Below, in pieces: positions 12,997 through 22,935 of a stretch of DNA of 64,000 nt. The notes under the pieces are model-generated. The model ran no database searches, had not been told where the DNA came from, and was given only the letters and a program-made list of their open reading frames with translations. Within the stretch, counting starts at the first letter, position 1. Each line of letters opens with the position of its first letter. The position numbers and the translations under genes were made by a program. This stretch comes from Mycobacterium lepromatosis (GTDB lineage Bacteria; Actinomycetota; Actinomycetes; Mycobacteriales; Mycobacteriaceae): assembly GCF_000975265.2 (NCBI RefSeq), contig NZ_CP083405.1, positions 2,542,001 through 2,606,000 on the forward strand. The letters are read 5' to 3'.

Positions 12997-13766
12997 TGAA
13001 CGCACGAATCAGCCTCCATATCGGGTTCCGAATGGTCATAAGTCTATTAGTCACGGCCTTGGCGACGATCATCCCGACCGCGGTGGCCTATCCATCTAAT
13101 CCCGCCAATATAGCTGGTATGGTTGTGTTCATCGATCCCGGCCACAACGGCTCCAATGACGCATCCATCCGCCGCCAGGTACCCACAGGTCGTGGCGGCA
13201 CCAAAGACTGCCAGGCCAGCGGCACGTCAACGAACAGTGGCTATCCGGAGCACACTTTTACCTGGAACACCGCGCTGCAGGTGCGCTCCGCGTTAAACGA
13301 CCTGGGTGTGTGGACCACCCTGTCACGCGGAGACGACACTGGGCTGGGCCCGTGCGTCGACGAACGAGCCAACATGGCCAATGCGTCGCACCCCAATGCG
13401 GCCGTAAGCCTGCACGGTGACGGCGGCCCGGCGTCCGGCCGGGGCTTTCACGTGATCTACTCTGCGCCGCCGCTCAACCCGGTGCAGGCCGGGCTGTCGG
13501 TGCAGTTCGCCCGAATCATGCGCGACCAGTTGCAGGCCTCGGGCATTCCGCCGGCTAACTACATTGGCCAGGGTGGTCTGTGCGGGCGCTCCGATATGGC
13601 TGGCCTAAATCTGGCTCAATATCCGTCGATCCTGGTCGAGTTAGGGAACATGAAGAATCCAGCAGACTCGGCAGTGATGGAGTCGTCCGAAGGCAGGCAG
13701 AAATACGCCGACGCTGTGGTCCGAGGCATCAGGAGCTTCCTTGCTACCCAGAGCCGGGCGCGCTGA
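12996..13766 (+). CDS. ami1: Zinc N-acetylmuramoyl-L-alanine amidase (Rv3717/Ami1)
   Basis: Cleaves the amide between N-acetylmuramic acid and L-alanine in peptidoglycan, for septal splitting and wall recycling. The 256 residues begin with an export signal (hydrophobic core about 13-29, cleavage near AVAYPS). The Amidase_3 domain has zinc ligands H50 (IDPGHNG), E85 and H140 (SLHGDGG), with E215 (LVELGNM) as catalytic glutamate. C72 and C120 may form a stabilising disulphide. No separate cell-wall-binding repeat is present, as in the M. tuberculosis enzyme. The start is GTG 12996, with no strong ribosome-binding site. Confidence 0.93.
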   Translation: MNARISLHIGFRMVISLLVTALATIIPTAVAYPSNPANIAGMVVFIDPGHNGSNDASIRRQVPTGRGGTKDCQASGTSTNSGYPEHTFTWNTALQVRSALNDLGVWTTLSRGDDTGLGPCVDERANMANASHPNAAVSLHGDGGPASGRGFHVIYSAPPLNPVQAGLSVQFARIMRDQLQASGIPPANYIGQGGLCGRSDMAGLNLAQYPSILVELGNMKNPADSAVMESSEGRQKYADAVVRGIRSFLATQSRAR

Positions 13767-13780
13767 CCCCCCCGCTGGGA

Positions 13781-14218
13781 CTAACGTTCCAACTCGTTCT
13801 TCAGGTTGGCCAACACCTCGGCCTGGATCTTCTTAAGCCCCAGCGGCGCAAAGGTCTTTTCAAAAAATCCTTTGACACCGCCCGCACCGTTCCATGCCGT
13901 CTTCATCGCCACGCTGGACCCCGGTCCCGCTGGAGCAACCGTCCAGCTAGTTACCATCGACGAGTTCACGTCCTTTTCAATGACTGTGTGGCCCGCGACA
14001 TCAACGTTGACCTGCACATCGCGAACACGTGATCTGGTGACCTGCAACTTCCACTTCACGACGGTACCCGGCCCTTGACCGCCCTGCAACACCTGATACT
14101 CATCATACTGCGGTGACAGAATTTTTGGGCGCATCTTCTGATAGTCTGCTACCGCAGCAAGTATGGCTGCGGGCTCAACATTGATCAAGATCGTGCTGAC
14201 TGCGCTCACCGGTCCCAT
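13781..14218 (-). CDS. SRPBCC/polyketide-cyclase-like small protein (Rv3718c orthologue)
   Basis: A 145-residue START/SRPBCC-fold protein whose family binds hydrophobic ligands in a single cavity; the ligand is unknown. I chose the ATG at 14218 (MGPVSAVSTILINVEP) because AAAGGAG lies 9 nt upstream and it leaves an 88-nt divergent promoter region before the FAD enzyme. The much longer in-frame extension to 14539 overlaps that gene and has no family similarity. Conserved landmarks are the N-terminal ILAAVADY helix, the central beta strands, and the long C-terminal helix VKGFFEKTFAPLGLKKIQ. Confidence 0.85.
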   Translation of the reverse strand: MGPVSAVSTILINVEPAAILAAVADYQKMRPKILSPQYDEYQVLQGGQGPGTVVKWKLQVTRSRVRDVQVNVDVAGHTVIEKDVNSSMVTSWTVAPAGPGSSVAMKTAWNGAGGVKGFFEKTFAPLGLKKIQAEVLANLKNELER

Positions 14219-14306
14219 CAGGCGCAACTCCTTTGTTGTGATTACGGTGCCCTCGCACTTGGTCAGAGGATCGGTGCGGGGAGTGTGTTCGGAGACTAGG
14301 GTATAT

Positions 14307-15686
14307 GTGGTGCCTGTCCAAGAACCTGCACTGGTTGCCCACACATCTGGTGTCGAGCGGTTGTTGGCGAGCTTTAGATCTATGCCCGTCACGTCGCCCG
14401 TACGACTCACCAAGCCCACCTCAAACCTGTTCCGCACCCGAGCTAAACGCGATGCACCCGGCTTGGATGCATCGGGACTGACCGGTGTCATCGGTATCGA
14501 CACCGAAACCCGCACCGCCGACGTGGCCGGCATGTGCACCTACGAGAACCTGGTAGCCGCAACCTTGCCTTACGGTCTTTTGCCACTGGTGGTTCCGCAA
14601 CTGAAGACTATCACCCTCGGCGGTGCAGTCACCGGGCTGGGCATCGAATCGACCTCGTTTCGCAATGGCCTACCACACGAATCGGTGCTGGAAATGGATA
14701 TCCTCACCGGAGCTGGCGAATTACTCACAGTATCTCCAGAACAGCACGGCGACTTGTACCGCGCCTTCCCCAATTCCTATGGGACGCTGGGATATTCAAC
14801 ACGGCTTCGGATCGTTCTGGAGCCTGTCGCACCCTTTGTAGCACTGCGACACATCCGATTTCACTCGTTGACCGCAATGGTCACGACGATGAAACGCATC
14901 ATCGACACCGGCGGACGCGACGGCGTACCAGTCGATTATCTGGACGGTGTGGTGTTCAGTGCTGACGAAAGCTACCTATGCGTGGGTAAACGGACCACAA
15001 CCCCGGGACCTGTCAGCGATTACACCGGACAACACATCTACTACCGGTCGATCCAACACGATAACGACGTTAAAGAAGACCGGTTGACGATCCACGATTA
15101 CGTGTGGCGCTGGGACACCGACTGGTTTTGGTGCTCGCGCGCATTTGGCGTGCAGAACCGGCAACTGCGGCGCTGGTGGCCGCGCCGCTACCGACGTAGT
15201 AGCGTGTACTGGAAGCTGATGGCTGCCGACCGGCGCTTTGGCATTGCTGACTGGATAGAGGCGCGCCATGGCCGTCCACCGCGGGAACGAGTGATGCAGG
15301 ACGTCGAGCTGCCGATTGAAAGAACCTGCGAGTTCTTGGAGTGGTTCTTAGGCAGTGTGCCCATTGCTCCGATCTGGTTGTGCCCGTTGCGGCTTCGCGA
15401 CCACAACAGTTGGCCGCTATATCCGATCCAACCAGGACGCAGCTACGTAAACGTTGGGTTCTGGTCCTCGGTGCCGGCTGGCGTCACCGAGAATGCGACC
15501 AACAGGACAATCGAAGCCAAGGTCAGTGCGCTCGATGGGCACAAGTCGTTGTATTCCGATTCCTTTTATACCCGTGAGGAGTTTAACGAGCTTTATGGGG
15601 GAGAATCCTATAATGCCGTGAAGAAAATATACGACCCCGATTCACGCCTTCTCGACCTTTATGCAAAGACGGTGCAACGACGATGA
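14307..15686 (+). CDS. FAD-binding oxidoreductase, probable tuberculostearic-acid reductase (Rv3719 orthologue)
   Basis: A FAD-linked (PCMH-fold) enzyme related to DIMINUTO/DHCR24-type reductases. Its partner gene is a cyclopropane-synthase-like methyltransferase. In other actinobacteria such a pair converts oleate to 10-methylstearate (tuberculostearate), the FAD enzyme reducing the 10-methylene intermediate. GTG 14307 is the most likely start (AGGG 5 nt upstream); a frame extending to 14163 crosses the neighbour. The FAD-binding core is VPQLKTITLGGAVTGLG followed by RNGLPHESVLEMDILTGAGE. The stop overlaps the next gene as ATGA. Substrate assignment is inferred. Confidence 0.82.
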   Translation: MVPVQEPALVAHTSGVERLLASFRSMPVTSPVRLTKPTSNLFRTRAKRDAPGLDASGLTGVIGIDTETRTADVAGMCTYENLVAATLPYGLLPLVVPQLKTITLGGAVTGLGIESTSFRNGLPHESVLEMDILTGAGELLTVSPEQHGDLYRAFPNSYGTLGYSTRLRIVLEPVAPFVALRHIRFHSLTAMVTTMKRIIDTGGRDGVPVDYLDGVVFSADESYLCVGKRTTTPGPVSDYTGQHIYYRSIQHDNDVKEDRLTIHDYVWRWDTDWFWCSRAFGVQNRQLRRWWPRRYRRSSVYWKLMAADRRFGIADWIEARHGRPPRERVMQDVELPIERTCEFLEWFLGSVPIAPIWLCPLRLRDHNSWPLYPIQPGRSYVNVGFWSSVPAGVTENATNRTIEAKVSALDGHKSLYSDSFYTREEFNELYGGESYNAVKKIYDPDSRLLDLYAKTVQRR

Positions 15687-17002
15687 CCACAACCAGAGAT
15701 CCCGAACGTTTCACCCAAATTTCTGGTGGCAAACTGACCATGGCCGAGATTCTGGCAGTCTTGACCGCAACTGGACGACAGCCACTGAAGTTCACCGCGT
15801 ATGACGGTAGTACCGCAGGCCACGATGAAGCCGAAATAGGTCTGGACCTATGCAGCCCCCGCGGCGCCACCTACTTGGCCACGGCTCCCGGTGAGCTCGG
15901 TATTGCGCGCGCATATGTAGCAGGTGACCTGCAGGCCCGCGGTGTCCATCCCGGTGATCCCTACACGCTGCTAAAAACACTGACCGACAGAGTCCAATTC
16001 AAACGTCCACCACTACGCGTACTAGCCAGTGTCGTCCGCTCGCTTGGTGTTGAGCATTTGCTGCCCATCGCACCACCTCCGCAGGAGACACCTCCCCGGT
16101 GGCGCCGGATCACTGACGGCCTACTGCACAGTAAGGCTCGTGACGCCGAGGCCATCCGCCATCACTACGACCTCTCCAACCGGTTCTACGAATGGGTGCT
16201 CGGGCCCTCGATGACATATACTTGCGCAGTTTATCCGAACGCCGAGACGACGTTGGAGGAGGCGCAGGAAAACAAATACCGGCTGATCTTCGAGAAGCTG
16301 CGGTTGCAGCCCGGTGACCGGCTGCTCGATGTCGGCTGCGGCTGGGGCGGCATGGTGCGCTACGCCGCCCGACGCGGAGTCCGGGTCATCGGTGCGACGC
16401 TGTCGGCCGAACAAGCGAAGTGGGCTCGAAAAGCGATTGACAACGAGGGGTTGGCAGAGCTGGCACAAGTGCGTTATTCCGACTATCGCGACATACGCGA
16501 GAAGGAATTCGACGCCGTTTCGTCGATCGGACTGACCGAGCACATCGGCGTGAAGAATTACCCCACCTACTTCAACTTCCTGAAGTCGAAGTTGCGCACC
16601 GGCGGTCTGCTGCTTAATCACTGCATCACCCGATGCGACAACAAGTCGACCGCCTTTGCTGGTGGATTCACCGACCGTTACGTCTTCCCCGACGGGGAAC
16701 TAACCGGCTCGGGACGCATTACCACCGAAATCCAAGAGGTCGGTTTGGAGGTGCTGCACGAAGAGAACTTCCGGCATCACTATGCGATGACGCTGCGCGA
16801 CTGGTGTCGCAACCTCGTCGAGCATTGGGACGACGCGGTTGCCGAGGTCAGCCTACCCATCGCCAAGATCTGGGGTTTGTATATGGCAGCATCGCGTGTG
16901 GCCTTTGAACGAAACAACCTTCAGCTGCATCACGTACTGGCAACGAAAGTTGACGTCTGGGGTAACGACAGCCTACCGACGCGGCCTTGGTGGACGCCTT
17001 AG
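15683..17002 (+). CDS. Cyclopropane-fatty-acid-synthase-like methyltransferase (Rv3720 orthologue)
   Basis: A SAM-dependent methyltransferase of the CFA/mycolic-acid family, 439 residues. The N-terminal domain is followed by HHYDLSNRFYEWVLG (about 160-174), the SAM motif LLDVGCGWGG (214-223), SSIGLTEHIG, and a C-terminal FRHHYAMTLRDWCRN region. The start overlaps the FAD gene by 4 nt, so the products probably act together. The M. smegmatis neighbour of dnaX in this position is required for tuberculostearic acid, so C10 methylation of oleoyl chains in phospholipids is the likely reaction. The stop overlaps the convergent dnaX by 4 nt. Confidence 0.87.
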   Translation: MTTTRDPERFTQISGGKLTMAEILAVLTATGRQPLKFTAYDGSTAGHDEAEIGLDLCSPRGATYLATAPGELGIARAYVAGDLQARGVHPGDPYTLLKTLTDRVQFKRPPLRVLASVVRSLGVEHLLPIAPPPQETPPRWRRITDGLLHSKARDAEAIRHHYDLSNRFYEWVLGPSMTYTCAVYPNAETTLEEAQENKYRLIFEKLRLQPGDRLLDVGCGWGGMVRYAARRGVRVIGATLSAEQAKWARKAIDNEGLAELAQVRYSDYRDIREKEFDAVSSIGLTEHIGVKNYPTYFNFLKSKLRTGGLLLNHCITRCDNKSTAFAGGFTDRYVFPDGELTGSGRITTEIQEVGLEVLHEENFRHHYAMTLRDWCRNLVEHWDDAVAEVSLPIAKIWGLYMAASRVAFERNNLQLHHVLATKVDVWGNDSLPTRPWWTP

Positions 17003-18831
17003 TCTTCAACCGCGTCAGTCAGCCATTTATCGATACGGCGTGCACCCAGTTCGTTTTGCAACAGTTCGAGCGCAACCTCTTCCGGGTCGCTACGTGGCGC
17101 TGATGGGTCTCTGCGGCCGGCTTCGGCTGGCATGCCCTCATCGTCGTGCTGCTGGACAGAATCCACGTCAAGGACAGAAGCTTTCTCCTGGGTAGGCTGT
17201 GCAACTACTCCTTCGCAAGCGGGTGGTACACTCATAGCAGGCATGGGTGCGCCGACCTCACATCGCACCCGCCAGTTCACACCCAGCGCATCTTTAAGCG
17301 CTTCAGCGACAACATCTACATTGTGCTGTTCAGACAGCCGCTTGGCCAGTGGTGCTGATCCGTGGGTCAACACCAAGGTGTTGTCCTCAACCGCGTGGAC
17401 GATCGCGCCCGCCAGCATCACCTCGGTAGTGCGGCTGCGCTGGCGCACCTTCTCGCGCACCGTCGGCCACATGGTTCGTACCGCGGCCGCATTGGGTTCA
17501 CCCATGATAGGGGTTGGCTCAGCGGCAGCTGGCGGCGAAGCCAGTTTGGAAGGCTGAGCATCCGCAGCGGACCGGGAATCCGGGGAAGCCAAGCAAGACT
17601 GGGGAGGGGGACTAGGCCGGGCAACCTTCTCGGCGGGCGCTGACTGAAGCGGGTATGCTGCCCTGGCGGGGATCGACATGTCCAGCCGGGCCTCGATTCG
17701 CTCGACCCGTTGCAGCAGCGCCGACTCGGCGTCCGTGGCCGAGGGCAGCAGCAGCCGCGCGCAAACCACTTCGAGCAGCAGACGCGGCGCAGTTGCACCA
17801 CGCATCTCCCCCAACCCGGCCTGTACTACCTCAGCGTAACGGGTCAAAGTCGCAGGTCCGATTCGGACCGCTTGCTCCCGCATACGGTCCAGCACGTCCT
17901 CCGGCGCATCCACCACGCTACGGGCCGCCGCATCAGGAACCGCCTGCAGGACGATGAGATCGCGGAATCGCTCTAGTATATCGGTAGCGAAACGCCGTGG
18001 ATCGTGGCCAGCATCGATCACCGATTCGACCGCACCAAACAATGCTGCCGCATCGTGAGCCGCGAGCGCATCGACAGCGTCGTCTATCAGTCCAACGTCG
18101 GTAGCACCTAGCAGATTCAGTGCCCGCTGGTAGGTCACGTGATCACCCTCCACGCCAGCCATCAGCTGGTCCAACACCGACAGCGTGTCCCGTGGGGAGC
18201 CGCCACCGGCCCGAATGACCAGAGGATACACCGCATCGTCGACAACGACGCCCTCCTGCTCACAGATGCGCCCGATCAACGCTCTCATGGTGCGCGGCGG
18301 CAGCAGCCGAAACGGGTAATGATGGGTGCGCGATCGAATCGTCGGCAGCACCTTCTCCGGCTCGGTGGTGGCGAAAATGAAGATCAAGTGGTCAGGCGGT
18401 TCCTCGACGATCTTGAGTAGCGCGTTAAAGCCGGCAGTGGTCACCATGTGCGCTTCGTCGACGATGAACACACGGTACCGCGACTGGGCCGGCGCGTAGA
18501 ACGCGCGGTCACGCAACTCACGAGTGTCGTCCACGCCGCCGTGGCTGGCGGCGTCGAGCTCCACCACATCGATGTTGCCGGGCGCGTTGGGCGCTAACGA
18601 CAAGCATGATTCACATACACCACACGGCGTGGCCGTGATCCCCTGCGCACAGTTTAGCGACCGCGCCAGAATGCGCGCCGAGGAGGTCTTTCCACAGCCA
18701 CGCGGCCCGGAGAACAAGTAAGCATGGTTGATCCTGCCAGCTTCCAAAGCAATGGACAACGGCTCAGTGACATGCGCTTGCCCCACCACCTCGGCCAAGG
18801 CTGCCGGTCGATACTTGCGGTACAGAGCCAC
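16999..18831 (-). CDS. dnaX: DNA polymerase III subunits gamma/tau
   Basis: The clamp-loader ATPase. The 610-residue protein starts at ATG 18831 (MALYRKYRP). Walker A is GPRGCGKTS (42-50), the zinc module cysteines are C61, C70, C73 and C76, and the Walker B/DEAH box is at 125-128. Sensor-1 reads FATTEPEKVLPTIRSR. The clamp-loader collar is followed by a variable, proline/serine-rich linker (about 390-440) and a C-terminal tau-like region. The protein is slightly longer than the M. tuberculosis version. I saw no clear slippery frameshift site for making a separate gamma. Confidence 0.96.
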   Translation of the reverse strand: MALYRKYRPAALAEVVGQAHVTEPLSIALEAGRINHAYLFSGPRGCGKTSSARILARSLNCAQGITATPCGVCESCLSLAPNAPGNIDVVELDAASHGGVDDTRELRDRAFYAPAQSRYRVFIVDEAHMVTTAGFNALLKIVEEPPDHLIFIFATTEPEKVLPTIRSRTHHYPFRLLPPRTMRALIGRICEQEGVVVDDAVYPLVIRAGGGSPRDTLSVLDQLMAGVEGDHVTYQRALNLLGATDVGLIDDAVDALAAHDAAALFGAVESVIDAGHDPRRFATDILERFRDLIVLQAVPDAAARSVVDAPEDVLDRMREQAVRIGPATLTRYAEVVQAGLGEMRGATAPRLLLEVVCARLLLPSATDAESALLQRVERIEARLDMSIPARAAYPLQSAPAEKVARPSPPPQSCLASPDSRSAADAQPSKLASPPAAAEPTPIMGEPNAAAVRTMWPTVREKVRQRSRTTEVMLAGAIVHAVEDNTLVLTHGSAPLAKRLSEQHNVDVVAEALKDALGVNWRVRCEVGAPMPAMSVPPACEGVVAQPTQEKASVLDVDSVQQHDDEGMPAEAGRRDPSAPRSDPEEVALELLQNELGARRIDKWLTDAVED

Positions 18832-18938
18832 GTCAGCAGGCTACTCAGGCCCAATGACGATGCGGACCCCGGAGGGTCTGTTGAGAGGCAGGCAGTCAAG
18901 GCGAGCCGCTGACTAACGACCGGACGACGTCGAGGAGG

Positions 18939-20294
<1,356 letters not shown>

Positions 20295-20302
20295 TTACGA
20301 CG

Positions 20303-20400
20303 CCCCCCGAGGGGGGACCCCGCGCACCCGACAGAGCCCATTGACCCTTGCTGCCTTCCGGCCCTAGGGGAGTTCACAGGATAGACGCCGCGCGAGGTCC
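20303..20400 (-). ncRNA. ffs: Small signal recognition particle RNA (4.5S)
   Basis: The minus strand carries the universal SRP domain IV core: GGGCCGGAAGGCAGCAAGGG, with the GGAA tetraloop and the asymmetric internal loop. The ends close a perfect 11-bp helix, GGACCUCGCGC with GCGCGGGGUCC (20390-20400 with 20315-20325), which sets the mature ends at about 20400 and 20315. A perfect CCCCCC/GGGGGG hairpin at 20303-20316 overlaps the 3' end and may act in termination or 3' processing. The RNA binds Ffh for co-translational targeting. Confidence 0.95.
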
Positions 20401-20533
20401 ATTGAGAGTCTAATACCATGGCGATCGCAAGTGTGGCGCAGCCGGGTGCAGCTGATCGTCAGTGTATTAGCTTTGGTTGGAGCGGGTGGCGGCCGCAACA
20501 CACTCGACCCGGCCCAGCGGCTACCATAGCCAC

Positions 20534-20619
20534 GGAGGATTCGCCTAGTGGCCTATGGCGCTCGCCTGGAACGCGGGTTGGGTTAACAGCCCTCGCGGGT
20601 TCAAATCCCGCATCCTCCG
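20534..20619 (+). tRNA. tRNA-Ser (GGA)
   Basis: An 86-nt class II tRNA. The acceptor GGAGGAU pairs with AUCCUCC, followed by discriminator G. The D-stem is GCC/GGC. The anticodon stem CUCGC/GCGGG closes the loop CUGGAAC, giving anticodon GGA, which reads UCC and UCU. A long variable arm and the T-arm GCGGG-UUCAAAU-CCCGC follow. The 3' CCA is not encoded. Confidence 0.96.
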
Positions 20620-20721
20620 CACTCGGTCGTTGTTTCACCAGACACGACCATGTTCGATACCATTCTGGAGTCGGGTTCGTCACCTTTGGGGCGGCTTGAA
20701 GTCACCCGCACGAGGAGGGGT

Positions 20722-21480
20722 ATGGGACGCAAGGTCGCCACACTATGGCACGCGTCATTTTCGATTGGCGCTGGCGTCCTCTACGTATATTTCGTGCTGC
20801 CCCGCTGGCCGGAGCTGATAGGCGAGACCACGCACACGTTGGGAACGACGTTACGCATCGTGACAGGCGTGCTGTTCGGCCTGGCCGCACTGCCAGTGGT
20901 TTTCACGCTGCTGCGTACCCACACAAACGAGCTCGGCATCCCGCAGCTGGCACTGTCCATCAGGAGGTGGTCGATCGTGGCCCACGTGCTGGCCGGGGTA
21001 CTAATCGTGAGCACCGCAATCGGCGAGATCTGGCTCAGACACGATACCGCTGTACAGTGGTTGTTCGGGATTTATGGAGCCGCTGCAGCCAGCGTGGTAA
21101 TCGGCTTCGTCGCTTTCTATTTGTCCTTCGTCGCCGCGCTGCCGTCGCCATCGCCGAAATCGATCAAACCACCGAAGAAAGCCAACCAACGACGCAGTCG
21201 CCGTCGGAAGGGTCGCAAGGACGACAAGGCTGAGGATGAAGAAGTCGATACTGGCGAGCGTAACAAGGCCGAAACGTCAGCGCAGACCGAAGAAGTCACC
21301 ACGGAGAACCCGCAGCCAGTACCCGAATCGGGGGCACAGAAAAAAGAATCTGACGAGCTCCCAGTCGACAAGACCGAAGAGACCGACGAACTTCGGTGCG
21401 GACTGCACAACCGCCGCCCGACCGGCAAAGTGTCACATCAGCGTAGGCATGCACGCAACGTGATCGCGGTCGAGAATTAA
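20722..21480 (+). CDS. lucA: Membrane protein LucA (lipid uptake coordinator, Rv3723 orthologue)
   Basis: A 252-residue membrane protein starting at ATG 20722 (MGRKVATLWHASF) behind GAGGAGG. Four hydrophobic segments span about residues 8-27, 42-62, 80-102 and 112-138. A highly charged lysine/arginine/glutamate-rich cytoplasmic tail ends near GLHNRRPTGKVSHQRR. In M. tuberculosis, LucA stabilises the Mce1 and Mce4 transporters for fatty acid and cholesterol import. The gene is intact here, immediately before the large decayed region. Confidence 0.9.
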   Translation: MGRKVATLWHASFSIGAGVLYVYFVLPRWPELIGETTHTLGTTLRIVTGVLFGLAALPVVFTLLRTHTNELGIPQLALSIRRWSIVAHVLAGVLIVSTAIGEIWLRHDTAVQWLFGIYGAAAASVVIGFVAFYLSFVAALPSPSPKSIKPPKKANQRRSRRRKGRKDDKAEDEEVDTGERNKAETSAQTEEVTTENPQPVPESGAQKKESDELPVDKTEETDELRCGLHNRRPTGKVSHQRRHARNVIAVEN

Positions 21481-21529
21481 CGACCCAACTTAGCAGTCAA
21501 TCACAGCGCCGCAGGTATTCAACGGAGTC

Positions 21530-22246
21530 GACTATGCTCTAACACGTGTGGGTCCCACAGTTGACGAGTCTCGTGCTCGATACCGGCCAGCCTCGCGAAT
21601 CCGGTCTAACGTAGCCAACGTAGGAGCGCACAGCTGAACTTTCGTATGCCGATAGACATCGACTGAAATATCGTCAAGGTCTGACACCTTAGCAACGGAC
21701 ACCTAGGCGAGCTCTTCGATTACAGTGTGGTGGGCAAGTCCGACCCCAAACAACTTCTAGCCCGCCGATAGATACGGCCGCCGAGCAGCACCGTCCCCGC
21801 AAGCATAAAACACAACATCAAAGGCGACCCGGAGAAAACAACCACTCCGACGCGCACCTCGGCACGCCCGATCTGCGCATCGGGGCTCAGCAGGCGACAG
21901 CTGCACACGCAGGCCAGTACACACCCGCCCGCGATAGCGGCACACCATTGATTGCGGTCATGGTCGGGCCCAGGACAGCAAAACATAGCCTCAAACACGT
22001 TGGACAGGGCCGGCAGCAGCAGATCGATGTAGCCAACCCCGCTCCGCAGTACGCGGTTTAGCCCACCTCTAGCCCAGAACATCGAGCCAATATAGACGAC
22101 TACGTCGAATACCCGGCCGCCAGAACATTGCAACTCGCGGATGGCCTCAGTCAGCTCGTCCAGCAGCTCAACATCGAGGGCATTAACGCGCCCCCACGAA
22201 AAAGCTAAGTACCCGCACCACTCCCACGGCTTGGATCTCAATCAAT
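21530..22246 (-). pseudogene. Enoyl-CoA hydratase/isomerase (crotonase), decayed
   Basis: The minus strand reads WGRVNALDVELLDELTEAIR, then ALSNVFEAMFCCP, then AAIAGGCVLACVCSCRLL and the oxyanion-hole neighbourhood SPDAQIGRAEVRVGVV, a crotonase layout. The segment between the N-terminus and the catalytic loop is scrambled by frameshifts, and the C-terminal half shifts frame again, ending with a TLATLDRIREAGR-like tail near 21,560. A 173-codon frame remains open but cannot encode a working enzyme. Ends are approximate. Confidence 0.75.
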
Positions 22247-22935
22247 AACATCTTCCAGCACTGCCCCTGGCTAGCCCAATTCCCGGCTGCCGACCCGGAG
22301 CCAATGCTCCTCATGGTAGGCGAGCATGACCGGAATATCGGTGTTCTCGTCGTTGTGATAGCTCACGCACACCCGAATAGTAGCCGTCGGCGATCTAGAA
22401 GCAGAACGCTCGTCATGCAGTTGCCATGGATCAGCAAGATGAGCGACAGCAGCTCACTTTTTCTGATTTTGGCTAGATCCAAAACTACGTGAGGATTGTC
22501 AACAGGTGGCCTGCGCAGCTTGGCTGCCCAAAGAATGTCTTTGGCCTTCTTGCTCACAAAAGTTCCGGCCTATAACTAGCTCCGTCAACTCTCTGCGAGA
22601 GTGCATGTCCACAAGCACACCAAGGCAATCGTCTGCCGCCAAAAATCATGTCCCTCAGGATTGTCCAGCCATTTCACTCGCCATCCGATGCCTCCCTCCA
22701 TCTGGCTCCCGTCACCCAACATCACTAAGCCGGCTGAAACGAAGCGCCCGCGTCGAGGCAGCGATCTACTGGGCTTGAACGCGGCTTCGGTGACCGTCGT
22801 AACGCAAGGTGGCACGACAGATCCACGAGCCCACCCAAAAAAATCGACTCCCTCACGTGCGACTGATTTGTCACACTCCCGCGGCAAACGTGGCCTCAGT
22901 CGACCCACCTAATCCCCTATACTGAATAGGTATAG
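22247..22935. other. Decayed stretch, family not recognised
   Basis: Minus-strand frames at about 22,360-22,910 look like eroded coding sequence (for example WLDNPEGHDFWRQTI and DILWAAKLRRPPVDNPHVV), but I could not assign a family. Plus-strand frames here are shadows. Confidence 0.4.

Noticed and set aside
14163..14306. N-terminal extension of the FAD oxidoreductase
   Set aside because: It overlaps the opposing SRPBCC gene and lacks family similarity.
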